Shown in pieces: positions 58,890 through 64,000 of a stretch of DNA of 64,000 bases. The notes beneath the pieces are model-generated. The model saw only the letters and a list, made by a program, of their open reading frames with translations, did no database searches and had not been told where the DNA came from. Source of the stretch: Globodera rostochiensis (lineage: Eukaryota; Nematoda; Chromadorea; Rhabditida; Heteroderidae); the NCBI GenBank assembly GCA_018350325.1, contig JAEVLN010000004.1, positions 1,922,001 through 1,986,000 on the forward strand. The letters run 5' to 3'. The translations under genes and the position numbers were made by a program. Numbering within the stretch: position 1 is the stretch's first letter; the number at the start of each line of letters is the position of its first letter.

Positions 58890-61718
58890 TCAAAGTTTCA
58901 GCTTCTCAGCAACCGCAGCTATCAGTGCAGCACCCTTGACACTGCCTTCGTCCGCCGGCACCAATTCCCACTGGATTTGTTTGTCAAAAGGTTGTTTTTT
59001 GGACATTGTTTTATTGTATTATGCCAATTCGAAATTTTTGATCAAAAAATACAATTTAAAAAAACGCCACCTCAATGTTAAGAGGGGCCAACGAGTGCAG
59101 CTGGGCCTCCAACAGTTCGTGGTACGTCGGGTGGAATTGGATGAGCGCACCGCCGACGCCCACCTTCACCTTCCGCTTGCCGACATGCCGCAACAGAGCG
59201 GTGATTGCTAAAGACGTCAAAAGTTTGAGTCATTTTCATTTCTTATTCAATTTTTGAAAAATTTATAATATTGTAATTAAGATCATAATTTTTTATTAAA
59301 CAATCAACAACCGACCTGCAGCAACAATGGCTGCCGAACGCAACGACACCACGTGGCAAACCTCACGCATTATCAAATAGTCGTTGCTCCCATGGCTTGG
59401 CACTTCCAACTCGTCACAAATGCGGCGACAATTTTTGAACACTCCGCTGGTGTCTCTGTGTAAAATGTGTTGTGTATGCCTCAAAAGCTTTTGTTAGGTG
59501 CCCTCCTTCGTCACCCACTTTATAAAATAACAAATAAAAGGGTAAAATGTTTTTGTACGGTTTGATGTGCTGTTACAAAAACATACCCAAGTATTTCGGA
59601 GATGTATTTGGTCGGGAAGGTGTCCGGTCGATCCAACGACTCCACGGGTGTACCGCTGAACAACAGACGATCCAACACCATTTGGGCAAGAATTCGTCGG
59701 ATCAGTTCGCCGAGGTACAGAGCGCCGGTCAATTTGTCAATTCTGTAATCGTCGTGCCAATCACCGACGGACCAACACAAAAGGGGATTTATAATGCTTA
59801 CATCTGCTTCCCTGTGTGCACTGATGCCTGGTCAATTTCATGGTCAAAGGCGGTCAACACATCCGCCAACTCGCCCTTTAAAACAAACAAATCGAGGTGG
59901 TAAATTAGAAACCAGTTTTTCATTAATCCGATCAGATCCGTCTGCTCTTTTTTAGATCGAGTCAAAATCAAATTTAAGAGATCATATCCAAATTCAAAAA
60001 ATTTTTTGTTGTCATTTTAAAACAAAGCAAACCTTTTTGCCGAACTCCTCCCACTCAGTTACGATGACCTATATAACAATCAATGTACAATTCCATTATA
60101 TTTTTACCAGTTAATTTTGCGGGAAAAACCTCTCAAATAAAAGTGTTGCATTTTTTGGTTTCTGTTCCGTTACACTCATTTACCCACCATCTTGTCATGT
60201 TTGTAGTTGGCGCCCTTGGCGTCGAACTTCTTGATTTTGTCCACCTCCTCCAGGTAGCTGGAGTTGCACCCGTAGCCGATCACCACCGCGGCAATGCATT
60301 CAGACCCGTATTTGTACGCAGCTGCTGCCAACTGGCCTACCGTGTCATTCATCACCGCCTTCACTTTCGCCTATTCGTGGTGAGTGATCGGTTTTAGGGA
60401 ATTCGGGCAACAAACTCACCCTGGTGGACATGTTCAACTCCAGCGCCTCCTCCAACAGCTCGACCACATCTTTGTGAAGACAGTCCTCAATGTCAAAACC
60501 TTTTGTCCACCAGAGAAGACGAGCCGATCGGATGGAGAGCAATTCGCAGGGGTACGAAAACACAAAGCCAATGGGCAAATTGGCTTCCTCCAAGTGAAAC
60601 TCGCGGAGAAACTGTTGAAAAGGACGGGAAAGGGGGTGGAATATTTTAGATTTGAAAAAACCCCCACCCTCAAAATGGGAGAAAAACAAATTTTTATCGA
60701 GAATAAGTGCTGTTTTATTTCTTAACAAATCATATCTCCACAGGGCTGAGGATGTTTTTTTAGAAAAAAAACCATTAAGGGGTCCTTTCTTTACACCCCT
60801 AAAAGTCAGTTTTTCCCCAACTCCCCCCCCCTCGAAATTTTTTTCTGATAAAGCCCCGGATCTCCTCTCCATGTCTCTCTCTCTCTAACCGGCGAATGGA
60901 TGGAAAATTGCAAACCTTTTGAAGACAGTTGACGATGAAATTGAACAGCTAAATAATGAAAAAATAAAGGTAATATCCGCAGACCTTCTATTGTATTTAT
61001 CGAATGCTTAAATTTTCAAGCAAAAAAAATGCATTTAAAGTAATTATTAGTATTTTTTCTCGAAACAAAAATTAGGAAAGACTAGCGTGTCCCAAAAAAA
61101 AGGCAATGAACGACTAAGAACAACCACACGAACGAACCTGCTCTCCACTGCCCTTCATAATCGGATATGGGACAACAAAATTGTTGGTGGCAACTGTCGG
61201 TTCCATGTTTTTGCCCTGTAATGTCAGCATAAGTATGCGAAGATTTTTGCCGCTCAGATCGATGGCCACATATTTCCCGGTCTCTTAAAATGAGAAATTA
61301 TTAACATTAAAATGCATTTAAAAAAAGATGAAAATCTTCGTACCCGTCCCATCCGGAAGAGCTGGAAGGTATGAGGGAAGCATCGGGATGGACGTTCGCC
61401 CGTTGCTGGTGGCCCCTTCTTGAAGGCCCTGTTTCAGTTCCATCTCGATGTCCTCGCTAATCTTCACCAAGCGCTCCTTGGCAATGATGAACGGTTTGAG
61501 CATCCCTTGGACCTTAAAAAGTTTGATGAGAAAAAAGGAAGAAAAATTATTATTTGGATCAATTTCAAAGTGATAAAAATGTAATGCATTTCTAGCAAAC
61601 CGATTACCACAAAAAAGTTAATAAAGTTTTTCATTTGACTTTTGAGTGACCAATGGCATAAAGTGCAATTTCGACGACAAAAAATAACCTCATCAGGCAA
61701 TTGATCGGCTGACAGCAT
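58890..61718 (-). CDS. Divergent hexokinase
   Basis: Hexokinase-family protein, expected to phosphorylate glucose to glucose-6-phosphate in the cytosol. Twelve minus-strand exons: 61718-61689, 61512-61344, 61283-61138, 60948-60916, 60611-60420, 60370-60188, 60068-60033, 59875-59802, 59742-59587, 59479-59316, 59207-59071, 58970-58890; phases sum exactly to 466 residues, the normal single-domain length. The start is the first ATG after an in-frame stop. Landmarks: IPMLPSYLPALPDGTETGKY, IGFVFSYPC (S145), WWTKGF (T162, K163), NDTVG (N198, catalytic D199), GYGCNSSYLEE (N226), TEWEEFG (E256), YLGEL, and the C-terminal DEGSVKGAALIAAV. The sugar-binding residues are mostly kept, but the ATP phosphate-1 loop reads DLSGKNLR (75-82) instead of DLGGTNFR, and LFEKM of the family reads IIDKL. 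Acceptors are often AAG or GAG. It is active with altered kinetics, or a hexokinase-like regulator. Confidence 0.94.
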
Positions 61719-64000
61719 AACGAATTGTAAGGCCGTAGAATGTGTCAAAGTTGACCCTCAAACGTTGAAAATTGCTGATATCTCCAAGCTCCAAAAGTCG
61801 TTTCTCAAATTCGTACTTTGTTGTCGTCAGTAGATTTTTTGGGTTGTTTATGAACGGCTCCTATTGTTATTGCTGCGTTGTTGGTGAAAACATTAAAAGT
61901 ACGGTTAAAGCGGTAAGTGAGCAGATGAGTGCTCTCCGAGTAATTGATTTTGATGAAACAATATTTAAAGATGTTAAGAATTTCTAAAAACTTAAAAGAA
62001 CCAATTATTATTATTATTATTAATCAACAGCATCCTATCCTCAAAAAGTTTCCATGAGGTATGGATTTTTTATATATTTATTCACGCGAAAAGAGGCTCA
62101 AAATAGTAAAGGATCAGAGGGATAAACCGAAATGGCAACTCCCACCAGAGTACAAAGTACACTCACAGCTTTCTCATCAACACCGCCCGCCGCGAGGGTG
62201 GGCGGGAGTAATTGCAAAAGTTAAAGCGCACTGAGTGAGTGCTTCCACCTGCTGCAGAGAATGTAAAGCCGTCTCCGCAACAAAAAAACAAAAAATAATG
62301 CCACTCTAAGCAACAATCGTTAGTTGAATAAATAGAGGAGATTTGCACAGCCAAAAACCTTGAGTTCCCGTGAAGGAGGACTGACTCCTCTCGAATTTTC
62401 AGCTGTTTCCCCTTGTCCCCGCACTCGGGTATCCCCCCCTCTTTGCCAAAAATGGAGGCTCAGTAGGTAAACATAATTGATGAGTGGGTAAAAAAGGATT
62501 ATGTAAGCTGGACAGAAAATGAAAAATTGGCAACATTTCAATATGTATTAAAATTTGCCGCACTTAACGCGTTAAGGTTTAGGAATGGCATCGATAAAGG
62601 AGTTGCGCTAAATCTACGGCACGGCACATTAACCGAAAAAAGTACAAATGTTTAAACTTGTTTGAATAAATATCTGGCGTTCTGTTAGGACTAATTTTTG
62701 AATAAAAATCTGTGGCGTTATGTTTGAATAAAATATTAGCTGATTTTACTAGGCTCGACCGAGGCTTTTCGAGATTTCCGAGAAAATCTTAAGCTAGCAT
62801 TGGTCCAACATTGTCAGAAATTCACTACTCTACAAATAAGCATGAAAATGATTCATTTTGTTACCCCGTGATTCTCTATTTTTGAGCAAGGCGTTGCATT
62901 TACAAAAACAATGAGCGAATTTCTGACAACGTCGATTGGCAAAAATGTCGACCTACGAAAATTAAAAGTTCGGGCAAACTCAGAAACATGACTTGGCTAT
63001 TTGTAATTGTATTAGACGCTGTTGATCAGTTTTTTCCTTCCATATTAAGTAAACAGACTCATGATTATATGTTTAGAACTGCCGCTATACGCTCTACACT
63101 TTTGATTTCGAAATTTATAACAAAACAGCGATTGATTGAGAAGGAAATGAGCATAAACCAAAAACAGGTAAATAAGTTGCACAAATACCTATGAGTAAGC
63201 ACTTTAGCGAATAAAAGCTGCATAAAATTTATGTTAGCCTGCGTCAGACGGAAAGTCAAACAACATTAGTGAGCAGTTTTTTGTTAATTTCAACCGATTT
63301 GGAGTGCTATTTTTGTCAGAATTTAGAAAAAGTTTGAACGGTGGTTGACAAATAAAAAAAACCGGTACTTTTTCTTGAGCCCCCAAGAAACGCGGAGATG
63401 AAAAGATGCGTTTGAGGAAATTCTTGAAAAAATTGTGACATTTATGCCGCCCCAGCAAAAATTTGGTGGTGCAGTACCAAAAAAACCGCTAAACGAACGC
63501 AAATAAGTAATCGGCACATTATAAACATGAAAATATGCAAAAACAAAGTTGAACCCTAGTTTTAAAATAATAGAAATTCGTGGAGTTCGGCCAGTACGGC
63601 CAGCATACAATTAACTTAAATGCCAATTTTTATTAATTGGCAAGAGGATTGGAAGCGCAACAATTGAGATCGGTCGTCCGGGCTCTAACACGTACGTACG
63701 TACTACATGTTCATTATTTTTTATGTACACACTTTGCATTGATTGTTGAGTATAGAGGGGATGGATGGTTTGGTCTCGTGGTTGTCGCCTCTTCCCCTTC
63801 CATCCATCATCAACCATTCCCCCACTTTTTGCTGATCATCTAAAGGAGCAAAAAGGGGGGGAGGGGGTGAGTAGAGCCTCCGTCCGTCGTTGAAATAGAG
63901 GAGCGAAAGCCAAGCGAGGCGATAGATAGAGGTGGATTATATGTCAGGGGGTTGGTGATGGGAGGGGCGAGCAGAGCCAATTCCATCCCCCCCCCCATTC
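61719..64000. other. Hexokinase upstream region and right end of window
   Basis: AT-rich, with no gene clearly supported. An ATG at 62988 opens 68 codons (MTWLFVIVLDAVDQFFPSIL...) ending past a possible donor CAG|GTAAAT, which could be a first exon. A GC-rich patch at 62185-62215 and C/G runs near 63855 and 63985 complete the segment. The hexokinase promoter should lie just right of 61718. Confidence 0.45.

Noticed and set aside
58459..59211. 250-codon plus-strand open frame
   Set aside because: It is antisense to the last hexokinase exons and intron; translation has no domain, and the minus strand is clearly coding.

Overview
The window is nuclear DNA of a nematode, most likely a tylenchid (plant-parasitic, perhaps cyst-nematode-like) species. 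The evidence is the gene content (an ELK/LIN-1 type ETS factor, a GT92 glycosyltransferase, nematode-style neuropeptide precursors), small exons separated by many introns of about 50-60 bases, at least one likely GC-AG intron, and long spacers full of poly-C/poly-G runs, minisatellites and the word AAAATGCC. Nothing bacterial or viral was recognised, so operons and ribosome binding sites do not apply. The genus is an inference.

Layout. 1-3083 (-): N-terminal and catalytic part of a membrane-anchored M1 aminopeptidase, leaving the window at base 1. 7687-8616 (+): a small glycosylated membrane protein with NGTSAA repeats. 11378-11547: a MITE with TA target duplication. 11687-14332 (+): a GT92 glycosyltransferase in 11-12 exons. 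15805-16327 (+) and 22301-23160 (+): two short secreted precursors, each with one C-x6-C peptide resembling arthropod allatostatin-C. 26151-26961 (-): a small secreted Gly/Tyr-rich protein. 30586-35253 (-): a LIN-1/ELK ETS transcription factor with an ERK docking site. 58890-61718 (-): a divergent hexokinase in 12 exons. About 23 kb between the last two is mostly low-complexity spacer (27-base G and C homopolymers, purine tracts, a 116-base satellite, a 31-base-arm hairpin) with only weak coding candidates.

The genes have unrelated roles: surface peptide trimming, glycan synthesis, peptide signalling, MAP-kinase-controlled transcription and hexose metabolism. The exception is the pair of C-x6-C peptide genes, on the same strand about 6 kb apart, which look like local paralogues and are the best candidate for something poorly described. 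Exon boundaries were derived by hand from reading-frame phase, GT/GC-AG signals and family motifs; in every confident gene the phases add up exactly. Very few of the open frames elsewhere are believable: most are shadows, start at TTG, or run through repeats.
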